Below are positions 8,401-16,962 of a DNA stretch of 33,865 nucleotides, piece after piece. The DNA lies in contig JANTGJ010000022.1 of assembly GCA_024762975.1 (NCBI GenBank), positions 1-33,865 of the forward strand, read 5' to 3'. Position 1 is the stretch's first letter; each line of letters opens with the position of its first letter. The DNA comes from Candidatus Krumholzibacteriia bacterium (lineage in GTDB: Bacteria > Krumholzibacteriota > Krumholzibacteriia > LZORAL124-64-63). The position numbers and the translations under genes are program-made. The notes under the pieces are model-generated. The model saw only the letters and a program-made list of their open reading frames with translations. It had not been told where the DNA came from and ran no database searches.

Positions 8401-11400
8401 ATTGACCGAGGCTGAGCCACTCGATTTCCTCACTGACGGACCACTCTGCCGTTTCGCCGTCGGTCGAAATCGCTAGCCACAACGGGAGCGGGGACGTGCC
8501 CTCGACCGCCGCGAAATCCAGACTATTCGGGTCGATCACCAGCGGTGCGACGTCGAAATGCCAGACGGCTCCTTGGACGGTTCCAGCGAAACCGACCATG
8601 TCCACGCGCCAGAAATAGGTCGCGCCCAGTTCCAGCTCGGCCACCAGGTCGATGTGCGAGGTAGCAAGCTCGCCCAGGTATTCGGGACCATCGGGTGTCG
8701 CTTCGGCGACCGCCGTCGAATCGGTTCCGAAGTAGACTTGGTAGGCGATCGCCAACGGATCCAGATCCCACGTCAGTTCGCGGCGCGGGAGCACGACGGT
8801 ACTTCCGTCGGCTGGATCCGGATTCAGGCCCGGGGTCGGAAGATCGGCGATTTCACTCATCGGAATGTATCGCACTCGTGCCTGTTGGTGATCGTAGATC
8901 AGAAGCTTGGCCTGGTCAGGCGAGACCGCTTGGACCCCGCTGCTGAACGGCAAGGTGTAGATTTGGCTGCCGGTATGGGTGTTGAAGACGCCGTCATAGG
9001 TAAATGCCAAATCCCCGTGCAGGCTCGTCGCAACCACGTTGCCAGCTATTTGGCCCAACTCGTTCAGATCGGCATCGTAGACGTAGCCTCTCCAGAACAG
9101 GCGAGTGCCGTCGGCGCTCAGCAGCAGGCTGCGCGAGCCGTAGGGGTGCTCCAGGCTTTCGGCCATTTGCGTGAAGGAATCATCCGAGATGTCGTACTTC
9201 GTGATGTGAGCGTTCGAGATATTGTTGTCGCAGTGGTAGTAGTAGTTGCCTGTAGGGTCGATCTCGCCGTCGCCCTCTCGGGCGTGCTGCCGGGCGACCG
9301 TTTCACCGGTGGCCGTGTCGATACAGTTGATGTCGACCCACTGATCCTCTTCTTCGACGTAAAGGCGACCGGGCCGTCCCGCGTTCAGCTTGTAGACATC
9401 CGCACCCAGATCCAACGGCGCGAGCTGCTGCCGTGTCTCCAGGTCGACGACCCGGGTGAAACCGCGCAGCCAGTTATTGACGTACAGGCGCCCTTCGCCG
9501 CGGTTGATCGTCATGTCGGTGGCGTTCGACCCGATCGGAATCGTGCGCTCCACGTTCTCGGTTTCGGGATTGATGAAGTGCAGGTAGGCGTCCTCGGTCG
9601 TGCTGTTGCCCTGCTGAAGTCCGTAGACCACCGGACGTTCGGGGTCCGCCAGCATCTTGAATAGGTCCATCTGGATCACGTTCAATGCGATGGGAACGAC
9701 GAACTCCATTGCTCGGGCAGTGAATACCAGGTCGCCCGCGTAGTGCCCATTGGGCAGGTCGGTGATCTTCAGGCTCAACGTCAGGCCGGCCGGGGTCGTA
9801 CCACTGCTCAGGTCGGCCTCCAACCAGGGAATATCCTCACTGAGACTCCATTGGTCGATCGAGCGGTCGGCGATCAGTTGAAGTTCAATCGCCTCCGGGA
9901 TCGAGCCCCTCACGGCCGTCAGTGTGGCCTGCGTGGGTTCGATCCGTATCGGCGCCGTCTGGAACGACCAGACCGCCCCGGTTTCCGTGCCGCCATATCC
10001 GATGGTGTCGATGCGCCAGAAGTAGCGAGCCGCCAGCCGCAACGGGTCGGTCAATTCGATCGAGGTTTCTGTGACTTCGCCCAGGTACTCGGCCGAATCG
10101 GTCGTGGCGCCGACAACACGGCTCGAATCGGCACCAAAGTAGATCTGATAGCCGACCGCGACCGGGTCGACGTTCCAAGCCAGGCGGGGCAGTGGGGACA
10201 CTACGATCGCGCCGTCCGCCGGCTGCGGATTCAACCCGGCCGGTGGCAAGTCGGCAATCTCGCTCATCGGAATCACCGCCAGGTCGTGGGCGCCATCGTC
10301 GAATAGAAACAGCTTCGTCTGGTCACCGGCGACGGCCATAACGCTCGTACTGAACGGCAACGAATAGATCGAAGTCCCTCTCTCGACGTCATAGATGCGC
10401 GAGCTCGACATGGCCAACTCGCCGTGGCGGGAGGTCGCGTAGATCTCGGCGCTGAGATACCCGATCTCGTGCAGATCCGCGTCGTAGACGTAGCCGTTCT
10501 TCCAGAACAGCCGGGATCCGTCAGGACTCATGACGAGGTTGCGCGATCCGTAGGGGTGCTCTTCGCTCTGGCCCAGTTCAAACCATTGATCCTGCGAGAT
10601 GTCGTACTTCGCGATGTGGGCGTTCGAGATTCCATTGGTGCAGTGGTAGTAGAAATTGCCGTTCGGTGAAACCTCGCCATCGCCCTCACGTTCGCGTGTG
10701 ACGGCCACTTCGGCGCCGGATTCCGTGTCGATGGCGGTAACATCGATCCATTGATTGTCCTCTTCGACATACAGGCGTCCCGGTCGCCCGGCGTTCAGGC
10801 GGTAGACATCCTGGCCCAGTGCGAGCGAAGGCAACTGCTGCCAGGTCTCAAGGTCGACGACTCGCGTTTCCGGATGCCCCCAGTTGTTGACATACAGCCT
10901 GGCCTCGCCCTGGTTGACCGTCAAATCGGTGGCGCCGAAGCCGATGGGCAGGGCGCGATCGATGTTCTCGGTTTTGGTGTCGATGAACAGCAGCAGCGAT
11001 TCATCCTCGGGGCTGGCGCCGGTCTGCAGGGCATAGATGTAGGGCCGGGCGGGGTCCGCCAGCATCTTGGAAATACTCAAATCCACGATGTTCAACTCGA
11101 TGGGAAAATCGAACTCGCGCGCACCGGAGACGAAGTGTAGCAATCCATTGAGAGTTCCCGTCGGGTAGTCCGTGATTTTCAACGTGACGGTCAAAACTGC
11201 GGGCGTTCGCCCGGCATGCAGGTCGACGTCGACCCAGGGCAGGTCCTCGCTCATGGTCCACTGACTGATCGACCGGTCGGCCTCAAGCTCGATCGTTACC
11301 GTTTGCGGCCGCGAGTTGCGCACGGCGTCCAGCGCCAGGGCGCGCGGATCGATCTCGAACGGGGCAGTCTGGAAGGACCAGATCTCGCCGATGCGGCTTT

Positions 11401-12628
11401 CGGCCAGACCGACGGAGTCGACGCGCCAGTAGTACTGCGTCGCCATTTCCAACAAGATGTTCAGGTCGATGGAGCCACCGGTAACCTCTCCCAGGTACTC
11501 CGGTGATTCCAGGGTGGCTGCGGCCACGGCATTCGCGTCGGTGCCGAAATAGACCTGGTAGCGCAGAACGGCGGGCTGGGTTTCCCATGCCAGAGCCGCC
11601 AACGGAGTCACGATGGTCGTTTCGTTCGAGGGCTCGGGAATCAGGGCCTCGTTCGGCAGGGCAGCGAACGTATCGCTAGCCATAACCTCGATCTGCTGCA
11701 CCGACTCGTCGTAGTAGTACAGTTTTTCCTGGTTTCCGGAGACGGCGATCACTCTTGAGACCGATGGCAAGGGTGCGACCGGTGCCAACGTGTTGGCGTT
11801 GTACACCATCGTCGAGGAAAAGGCGTAGTCGCCTCCGTAGGTGGATTCGTAGATCTCGTCTTCCAGCGAACCCAGTTCATTCAGGTCGGTGTCGAAGATG
11901 ACGCCATTCTTCCAGAACAGACGAGTCCCGTCGGGACTCAGAACGAGGTTTCGCGAGCCGTAGGCATGAACGGCGCTTTCGGCGATCTCGGTGAAACCGT
12001 CTCCGGAGATGTCGTACTTGTGTAGCGTAGCACCCGAAGAATTGTTGTCGCTGTGGTAGTAGTAGTTGCCCGTGGGATCGACTTCACCGTCGCCCTCTCG
12101 CACAAAGGTGGTGCTGATAGTGGATCCGGCCGCACTATTGACCGCAACAATATTGATCCACTGATCCTCTTGTTCGTAATAGATGCGTCCGGCACGCCCG
12201 GCGTTCAGCTTGTAGACGTCCGTGCCCAGGTTCAGGATGTCCACCAGTTGTTGGATCTCCAAATCGATGGCCCGCGTGGCGTTATTGCGCCAGTCCGTCA
12301 GGTAGAGCCGCTTCTCGGGGTAGTTGATCGTCAGGTCGGTCGTGCGAACCCCGATCTGCATCGTGCTGACGATCTCATCGGTATCCGTACTGATGATCAG
12401 CAACTGGTCCGGATCCTCAACATTGATGCCGTCCTGTACGGCGTAGATGTACGGGCGCTCCTGATCCGCCAGCAGGTGGATGATGCGCTCGGTATCGGCG
12501 ATGCTTTTCTGAGGAGCGGGCATCGAGCCGGAACCTCCGCGCTGTAGGGACTCGGCACCCAGTGCCACAGAAGTCGCCAGCAGGCACGACACGAAGATGA
12601 CCGAAATAAAACGTCGGGAACGGAACAC
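5468..12628 (-). CDS. Giant secreted protein: five beta-propeller modules with Fn3/BACON-like linkers and sorting domain
   Basis: The 2386-residue product starts at GTG 12628 with AGGGGG about 9 bases upstream, and a signal peptide (RFISVIFVSCLLATSVALGA). Five modules follow, starting near residues 48, 514, 984, 1454 and 1924, with a period of ~470 residues. Each begins with a ~280-residue propeller-like domain. Its conserved signatures are LADxxRPYIYAL, IGxxxTDLTINxxExRLYV, LNAGRPGRxYxEExDQW, REGDGEVDPTGNYYYH and YGSRNLVxSxDGTRLFWKNG. Modules 1-4 continue with an Fn3-like domain (NPxPADGxxV, YQVYFGTDS, YFWRVD, WSFQTAP) and a BACON-like all-beta domain (QWSxSEDxPWL). After the fifth propeller come one more Fn3-like domain (~2200-2290) and the FlgD-like sorting domain (2294-2386; SNYPNPFNPTTT, LKVFDLRGRLVRSL, GVYFVQL, KITLLK). 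The role is probably cell-surface binding; the ligand is unknown. The tandem modules must have arisen by internal duplication. Confidence 0.93.
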   Translation of the reverse strand: MFRSRRFISVIFVSCLLATSVALGAESLQRGGSGSMPAPQKSIADTERIIHLLADQERPYIYAVQDGINVEDPDQLLIISTDTDEIVSTMQIGVRTTDLTINYPEKRLYLTDWRNNATRAIDLEIQQLVDILNLGTDVYKLNAGRAGRIYYEQEDQWINIVAVNSAAGSTISTTFVREGDGEVDPTGNYYYHSDNNSSGATLHKYDISGDGFTEIAESAVHAYGSRNLVLSPDGTRLFWKNGVIFDTDLNELGSLEDEIYESTYGGDYAFSSTMVYNANTLAPVAPLPSVSRVIAVSGNQEKLYYYDESVQQIEVMASDTFAALPNEALIPEPSNETTIVTPLAALAWETQPAVLRYQVYFGTDANAVAAATLESPEYLGEVTGGSIDLNILLEMATQYYWRVDSVGLAESRIGEIWSFQTAPFEIDPRALALDAVRNSRPQTVTIELEADRSISQWTMSEDLPWVDVDLHAGRTPAVLTVTLKITDYPTGTLNGLLHFVSGAREFDFPIELNIVDLSISKMLADPARPYIYALQTGASPEDESLLLFIDTKTENIDRALPIGFGATDLTVNQGEARLYVNNWGHPETRVVDLETWQQLPSLALGQDVYRLNAGRPGRLYVEEDNQWIDVTAIDTESGAEVAVTREREGDGEVSPNGNFYYHCTNGISNAHIAKYDISQDQWFELGQSEEHPYGSRNLVMSPDGSRLFWKNGYVYDADLHEIGYLSAEIYATSRHGELAMSSSRIYDVERGTSIYSLPFSTSVMAVAGDQTKLFLFDDGAHDLAVIPMSEIADLPPAGLNPQPADGAIVVSPLPRLAWNVDPVAVGYQIYFGADSSRVVGATTDSAEYLGEVTETSIELTDPLRLAARYFWRIDTIGYGGTETGAVWSFQTAPIRIEPTQATLTAVRGSIPEAIELQLIADRSIDQWSLSEDIPWLEADLSSGTTPAGLTLSLKITDLPNGHYAGDLVFTARAMEFVVPIALNVIQMDLFKMLADPERPVVYGLQQGNSTTEDAYLHFINPETENVERTIPIGSNATDMTINRGEGRLYVNNWLRGFTRVVDLETRQQLAPLDLGADVYKLNAGRPGRLYVEEEDQWVDINCIDTATGETVARQHAREGDGEIDPTGNYYYHCDNNISNAHITKYDISDDSFTQMAESLEHPYGSRSLLLSADGTRLFWRGYVYDADLNELGQIAGNVVATSLHGDLAFTYDGVFNTHTGSQIYTLPFSSGVQAVSPDQAKLLIYDHQQARVRYIPMSEIADLPTPGLNPDPADGSTVVLPRRELTWDLDPLAIAYQVYFGTDSTAVAEATPDGPEYLGELATSHIDLVAELELGATYFWRVDMVGFAGTVQGAVWHFDVAPLVIDPNSLDFAAVEGTSPLPLWLAISTDGETAEWSVSEEIEWLSLGQSSGSAPDSLRIDLDVSGLHSGEYTGTLRFESGEATFDVSIRMRLIQMDVSKMLADQTRPYIYALNPGSGGFEDAFLLFINTETENIDLSLPIGSNPTDLTINYGEGRLYVSNWQREFTRVVDLNTHQLLEPLALGSDVYKLNAGRPGRIYFEEEDQWLYIHCVDSATGETLATTRVREGDGEVDPTGNYYYHCGNNSTGAHLTKYDISDDVFVELAEGPDRAYGSRNLVMSADGTRLFWKNGYIYDSDVNELGRLGQEIYATTRHGEFAFSATTAFNVATFEPIYTMPTESSILAVAGDQKKLFLFNEGLRRIEAIPMDLIGQLPNLEQQRIPANGSTVSPRLETLAWDSDPQATAYRVYAGTDSTEVAGATENSPSYLGEFDEPTLNLTQPLALGATYFWRVENVRYASTGVGDVWSFHVFPLSVNWDHLDLMMPLGSDPIVRNLTIGEEALVGVSDWELEESTDWLTPNIDSGSAPSSVELSFDISGLAAGQHQGSVQLSAAGLDLELPVSIEIVELSLSMLIYDEVRPYLYGLHPGSGTDADALLVVYDTQQQKVERLIPIGSNPTDMDINYFENRLYVTNWQHDETRVIDLLTLTELQPLLLGNDVYRLNALGYGRVITEEAEGWVQARIFDTTTGAEVTSFRTREGDGEATYGGLFYYHSEQSESTPYLRKYNVSTVPPTAVATVGGHPAGLAHLVLSGDGSRLFWRGRVFSDNLIVLGDLGAEIYATNRTGTWAIGSNSLFDVNSLTAVHEFDDASTVVAASPDFTEIYRFNEATHRIERFEPGYLGTATCDLSAQRSGREVEIAWTTEGAGPGATFTVLREVDGAERTPVVSLSGLKSSEYRTVDEGAPYGACAYWLEISHPDGTTSLYGPAKIEAVPIVFGLGSNYPNPFNPTTTVQYTTTRNGRVQLKVFDLRGRLVRSLVDEKQDLGWHEAIWYGRDDRGQSVNSGVYFVQLITTEGSRTRKITLLK

Positions 12629-12763
12629 GGTGGTACCCCCTGGAAGTGCGCGGCCGATGCGAACTCAAGCCAAACGCCGCGGTGCTTGTGCGCGCGGAAC
12701 CGGTTGATTGCGTGCCCGGCTCGAATCATCGATTCGGACCATGGCCGTGGGCGAGGGAATGCC

Positions 12764-12792
12764 ATAGTACGAGAAGTTGAGTTGCCATTCAA
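12764..12792 (-). promoter_or_regulatory. Candidate sigma70-type promoter of the giant gene
   Basis: On the minus strand TTGAAT (12787-12792) and TACTAT (12764-12769) are separated by exactly 17 bases, each matching the consensus at 4 of 6 positions. The site lies about 136 bases upstream of the GTG start. It is a prediction only. Confidence 0.35.
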
Positions 12793-12825
12793 AGGCTTTC
12801 GCGAAGACGATGTTAGCCGCCGGGA

Positions 12826-12954
12826 TCAGCCCGGCAAGAGATAGCTGACCAGGATCGCCGCCGTGATGCCCGCCAGGTCGGCAGCCAATCCACAGACCAC
12901 CGCGAGTCTTGTGCGACGAATTCCGACCGCGCCGAAGTATACCGCCGACCTCGC
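12826..12954 (-). pseudogene. C-terminal remnant of an SpmB-like nucleoside-recognition membrane protein
   Basis: A 42-codon minus-strand frame ends at a natural TGA (12826-12828) and reads SAVYFGAVGIRRTRLAVVC, GLAADLAGITAAILVSYLL, PG. This is the classic C-terminus of SpmB/nucleoside-recognition (Gate) membrane proteins: AVYFGSVGIRRTRHALxxGLxADLAGxxxAxxxxxxL. The frame is blocked by a TGA just upstream (12955-12957), and the preceding bases do not continue the family in any frame. Only this last ~9% of a typical protein is left. It marks a breakpoint where a core gene was cut, and its remainder may lie elsewhere in the genome. Recognition is from memory of the family pattern. Confidence 0.6.
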
Positions 12955-13098
12955 TCACGTCGTCTGAGATGTCGGAATAAGAGAGGTAAGTACACTCCTG
13001 ATTGCTCCGAAAAACGAAAGCAATTGAGGCGCCCTGCAATTCGTGGTACTTTCGATACCCTCGCCCTTCCGATTTCTCAATATGTCCCTGATAGTTTC

Positions 13099-13139
13099 GG
13101 ACGACGCTCGTATATGACGCCGTATGTCATATGTCGTCC
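13099..13139 (+). promoter_or_regulatory. Nested inverted repeat (hairpin or operator) upstream of the 13165 gene
   Basis: An outer pair GGACGAC (13099-13105) and GTCGTCC (13133-13139) encloses an inner pair ATATGAC (13112-13118) and GTCATAT (13126-13132). All 14 base pairs are perfect, with a 6-base bulge on the left and a 7-base loop. The structure ends 15 bases before the GGAGGAGG ribosome-binding site. It could be a 5' UTR stem that protects or regulates the mRNA, or a regulator-binding operator. Confidence 0.6.
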
Positions 13140-13164
13140 TCCATGACCGAATTGGAGGAGGCCG

Positions 13165-16100
13165 ATGAAACTCGCTGTCTACATTGCTTTCCTGCTACTG
13201 ATTGTTTCCGGAATCTCTACTGCGCGGGATGTGCCACCGGTTACGGCGTTTGACGTTGTCCCGGTTGAGTGGCCCGTCGCTCAAGGCGGTAACGGCCACT
13301 ACTACGCCATCGTAAGTGCTGCCGAAACTCCATTTGAAGACGGCGGTATGACGTGGGCCGAGGCCGATTCGCTGGCGAAACTGATGCATCATTTGGGTAG
13401 GGACGGCCATCTGGCGACAATCACCAGCGCCGAAGAACATCACTTCATCATGCAGCTGCCGGATCTGGTTTGCGATCTCCTCGAAGGCTTTGGCTGTGAC
13501 AAGTTACACTTGGGCGGCTGGTCTACCGTAACCGAGGTGATCAGTCCCACTCCCATGTTCGCTCCCTACGTCGTTACGACAACGGAGCAATGGATTACGG
13601 GAGAAGTCGGTACCTATACCGTAACACCGGATGCGCATGCTGTGGGGCCGGTAGGCGAAGTCCTTCGCTTTGCATGGGGCACCTACAGTTTGACCGGTAT
13701 GGGGCTGCCCCCCTATGACCCTCATGCCTCGCCCCATGATTTGGGTTATGGGTACATCGTCGAGTTTGACGACTATGATCCCAATCACTATCCGGAGAAC
13801 AGTGCCGATCCGCTCCCGATCGTCTACGTCTCCACCGAGGGGGACGACGCCAATCCGGGTACCGCTGAGCATCCATTCGCTACGATCCAATACGCAATCA
13901 ACTCGGCGGCCGAAGGCGACACTGTATTGATCATGGATGGTACCTATACCGGCGCCGGCAACCGGGACATTCTCTATCATGGAAAGGGAATAACCGTACG
14001 TTCGGCGTCGAGGGATCCCGAAGTGTGCGTCATCGATTGCCAGGCAAGCGCAGCCGATCCCCACCGGGGCTTCTGGTTTCACAGCGGAGAAGACAGCACG
14101 GCGGTGCTGGAGGGTGTCACGATATCCAACGCCTACAGCGTTGGCGATGGCGGAGGCATCTGGGTCGGCGGAAATGGCGAAGATATCGACACCTCGCCGG
14201 TGGTAAATAACTGCCGGTTCATCGGTAACCACGCGCAGGGTCGTGGCGGGGCGATCTGTTGCGGGAGCGCAGACTACTGGACATGGTTCGATCGCGCATT
14301 TCCAAAGATTATCGATTGCGAGTTTTTGGAGAACACGGCCAGTAGTAGCGGTGGTTGCATTGCATCCTGCATACGTTCCGGTCCGCAGATCGAAAATTGT
14401 GTATTCCTGGACAGTGAAGCACCTCAAGGGGGTGCAATCAGCAATGAGTGGTTGACCCGTGGTGCTTTTGCAGAGTGCGTATTTGAAGGAAACTCTGCTT
14501 CTCGAGGGGGTGCCGTTTACGAGTATTGGGAGCAGTCCAATTCCTATTTCGCATGTTCATTCAAGAACAACATCGCTAGCGACCTGGGTGGTGGTTTTTG
14601 TAACAGCAACGGCGAATCGAAGAGGAAGATCGATACGTCGAAGGCGGACAAGCTGACGGATCCATTATTCGAGAATTGTGTTTTCGAAAACAATAGCGCG
14701 TTTCGAGGCGGGGCGATCTATGTGTCCCATTTGAGCGAGTTCGATGTGCTTGGGTGCACGCTCGTGGGCAATACGGCGTCGTTTGCTGCGGGTGGAATCC
14801 ATTTCTATGGCGATGGGGCGACATTCGCAGGTAGTGTGTTTGCCGACAACTCGTCCCCGAAGGGGGGTGCTTTTCTGGTCTACGTTTCCGGATCGCAATC
14901 GGTGGAGTTTACCGGCAGCACATTCGTGGGCAATTCGTCCCCGATCGGAGCGGCGATCGATATCGAAAGGCTCGATGTTCCCAGCTTGATGCCCATTCGC
15001 AATTGCCTATTGGTAGGAAATCTGATCGGAAGTGCAATTCTGGTGTACGACGATCCGGACAGCGAAGCTCCGGAGATCTCTTGTACAAACATATTCGGCA
15101 ACGAGGGAGGAGACTGGGTCGGCTACATCGAAAACTCTGCAGGCATTGGCGGCAATCTCCAACTCGACCCGATGTTCTGCAATCTGGTCGAGCGCGACCT
15201 GAATTTGATGTCCAGTAGCCCATGCGCGGCGGAAAACAACCCCGGATGCGGTAGGATCGGAGCGCTCGGCGTCGCCTGCAACACACCTCAATGGGTCGAC
15301 ATCGCCACGGCCGAGATGACTTCAGCCGACTACACAACAGGTGTCGCTTTGGTCGATGTCGATGGCGACGGCGATCCCGATCCAGCCTGGGCGAGTTGGG
15401 GTACGGCGACCGGATCAATCTTTGCGAACGACTCCGGCACCAGCTTTTTGCGGATCACAGGAACTCCGCTCGATCAGGTTGCCACCGCGACCAGCCTCGT
15501 GTTCGGAACGGTCGACGTCGACTACCTACCCGAGATCTTCATCGGACAATTGGCTCCGGATTCAGAGAAAGTGTTGCTCGAGAACAGCTACCCCGACTTT
15601 ACGGACATCACAAGCGAACTGCTGGCGTGCGCAGGGGACAGAGTCCGCTCAGCTTCATGGATCGACTACGATGGCGACGGAATGTTGGACCTGCATGTTC
15701 CGGTGTTCGACGGTCCAGATCGCATGTTTCGGAAGATCCATGGACAGGGATTCGTCGAGGTCGATCCGGGAGATCTTGCGGTTGCTGGTACGTCGCTGGG
15801 AGCAGCGTGGGGCGATGTGGACAATGATGGTGATCCGGATTGCTACGTGATCACCCGGGACACGCCGAACGTCCTGCTGCGCAACGACGGCGGAGGCCAC
15901 TTCGCTGATGCCACGACGGCAGCGCTGGCGACGAGTGCTCATGGTCAGGGTGCCGCATGGGGCGATTACGATAACGATGGCTGGCTCGACCTGTATTTGA
16001 CGAACGCGGATGGAGAGAACGTACTCTTTCACAACGAGGGCCATAGCGTGGGCGACATCGCATTGACTCCGATGCCAGGAGTCATGGCCGATATCGAACA

Positions 16101-16962
16101 CGGCCAAAGTGGGGTTTGGTTGGACTATGACCTGGACGGCGACCTGGACCTCTACCTGACGCAATTCGACGCCCCGAATCGCCTTTACGAAAACGGAGGC
16201 GGAGGGGTGTTCACAGATGTTGCGACGGGTGTTGTGGCCGATGGAGGCCCAAGCCTGGGCGCCGCGGTCGGCGACATAGACGGAGATGGGGACCCAGATC
16301 TGCTGATGGGGAACTACGGTGCAGAAAACCGCCTACTACGAAACGAGCAGAGCACGGGGAACCACTGGCTCACCGTTCGTCTACGCGCGCCTGCGCCCAT
16401 GTCCGATTGGGTCAACAATACGCTTTGTATCGGTGCCCGGGTTCGAATCGTGACCGGAGCGACCCAGCAGATTCGTGAGATTGGTTCCAACCGGGGTATG
16501 TGGTCCCAGAACGCGATCGAAGCCCATTTTGGGTTGGGTTCTACTGATCATGTCGATGCGCTCGAGGTCGTCTGGCCGTGGGGCGAAACGTCTTCTCACG
16601 CAGTGACCGCGGTCGACGAGATTCTTACGATCGAGGCGGGGGAATTCACTTCAGCGGTATACGATACCGAAGACCTGCCTCGTGTCTTCCGTTTGTCCGC
16701 TGCGCATCCTAATCCCTTCAATCCGATGACGACGATCTCGTACGAGTTGCCTCAGGCCACCCGGGTCACGCTGACGATTCATGATATCCGCGGTCACCTG
16801 ATCGCTACCTTGGTCGATGGTCGACTTACCGAACCGGGTCAACATGAATCGAACTGGCGGGGTTGCAACGAACAAGGGCAGGCCGTGGCTACTGGGGTGT
16901 ACTTCTACCGGATCGAGGCCGGAGATTTTGTGCAAACGAGACGTATGACGCTATTGAAGTAG
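13165..16962 (+). CDS. Secreted mosaic protein: C-type-lectin-like, beta-helix, VCBS/FG-GAP, ASPIC/UnbV and sorting domain
   Basis: The 1265-residue product starts at ATG 13165 behind GGAGGAGGCC, with a signal peptide (KLAVYIAFLLLIVSGISTA). Residues ~40-215 resemble a C-type-lectin-like domain (NGHYYAIV, WAEADSLA, GHLATITSAEEHHFI, LGGW, W.TGE, YGYIVEFDDYD). Residues ~218-700 form a right-handed parallel beta-helix (VYVSTEGDDANPGTAEHPFA, GDTVLIMDGTY, then repeated CxFxxNxAxxxGGAI turns as in Pmp-type proteins). Residues ~710-1060 contain at least six Asp-rich FG-GAP/VCBS motifs (DVDGDGDPD, DYDGDGMLD, DVDNDGDPD, DYDNDGWLD, DYDLDGDLD, DIDGDGDPD) that should bind calcium in an integrin-like propeller. 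An ASPIC/UnbV domain (~1066-1155) and a FlgD-like sorting domain (1181-1265; HPNPFNPMTT, DIRGHLIATL, GVYFYRI, MTLLK) follow. A role in carbohydrate or surface binding outside the cell is inferred. Confidence 0.92.
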   Translation: MKLAVYIAFLLLIVSGISTARDVPPVTAFDVVPVEWPVAQGGNGHYYAIVSAAETPFEDGGMTWAEADSLAKLMHHLGRDGHLATITSAEEHHFIMQLPDLVCDLLEGFGCDKLHLGGWSTVTEVISPTPMFAPYVVTTTEQWITGEVGTYTVTPDAHAVGPVGEVLRFAWGTYSLTGMGLPPYDPHASPHDLGYGYIVEFDDYDPNHYPENSADPLPIVYVSTEGDDANPGTAEHPFATIQYAINSAAEGDTVLIMDGTYTGAGNRDILYHGKGITVRSASRDPEVCVIDCQASAADPHRGFWFHSGEDSTAVLEGVTISNAYSVGDGGGIWVGGNGEDIDTSPVVNNCRFIGNHAQGRGGAICCGSADYWTWFDRAFPKIIDCEFLENTASSSGGCIASCIRSGPQIENCVFLDSEAPQGGAISNEWLTRGAFAECVFEGNSASRGGAVYEYWEQSNSYFACSFKNNIASDLGGGFCNSNGESKRKIDTSKADKLTDPLFENCVFENNSAFRGGAIYVSHLSEFDVLGCTLVGNTASFAAGGIHFYGDGATFAGSVFADNSSPKGGAFLVYVSGSQSVEFTGSTFVGNSSPIGAAIDIERLDVPSLMPIRNCLLVGNLIGSAILVYDDPDSEAPEISCTNIFGNEGGDWVGYIENSAGIGGNLQLDPMFCNLVERDLNLMSSSPCAAENNPGCGRIGALGVACNTPQWVDIATAEMTSADYTTGVALVDVDGDGDPDPAWASWGTATGSIFANDSGTSFLRITGTPLDQVATATSLVFGTVDVDYLPEIFIGQLAPDSEKVLLENSYPDFTDITSELLACAGDRVRSASWIDYDGDGMLDLHVPVFDGPDRMFRKIHGQGFVEVDPGDLAVAGTSLGAAWGDVDNDGDPDCYVITRDTPNVLLRNDGGGHFADATTAALATSAHGQGAAWGDYDNDGWLDLYLTNADGENVLFHNEGHSVGDIALTPMPGVMADIEHGQSGVWLDYDLDGDLDLYLTQFDAPNRLYENGGGGVFTDVATGVVADGGPSLGAAVGDIDGDGDPDLLMGNYGAENRLLRNEQSTGNHWLTVRLRAPAPMSDWVNNTLCIGARVRIVTGATQQIREIGSNRGMWSQNAIEAHFGLGSTDHVDALEVVWPWGETSSHAVTAVDEILTIEAGEFTSAVYDTEDLPRVFRLSAAHPNPFNPMTTISYELPQATRVTLTIHDIRGHLIATLVDGRLTEPGQHESNWRGCNEQGQAVATGVYFYRIEAGDFVQTRRMTLLK

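Larger units (their letters stand above)
12629..13164. other. 536-base divergent intergenic region
   Basis: This region separates the two largest genes, which are transcribed away from each other. It contains a candidate promoter for the minus-strand gene (12764-12792), a remnant of an SpmB-like gene (12826-12954), and a strong hairpin just before the plus-strand gene (13099-13139). A minus-strand frame covering most of 12665-13039 exists, but its translation has no motif and is in the wrong frame for the SpmB-like remnant. Confidence 0.55.

Noticed and set aside
5468-12628. Repeated sequence with ~1.4-kb period considered as a non-coding tandem repeat or assembly error
   Set aside because: The units are diverged from each other, keep one open frame throughout and preserve motifs, as expected for old domain duplications.
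12665-13039. 124-codon minus-strand frame in the divergent intergenic region
   Set aside because: It has no family features, and the recognisable SpmB-like tail lies in a different frame.
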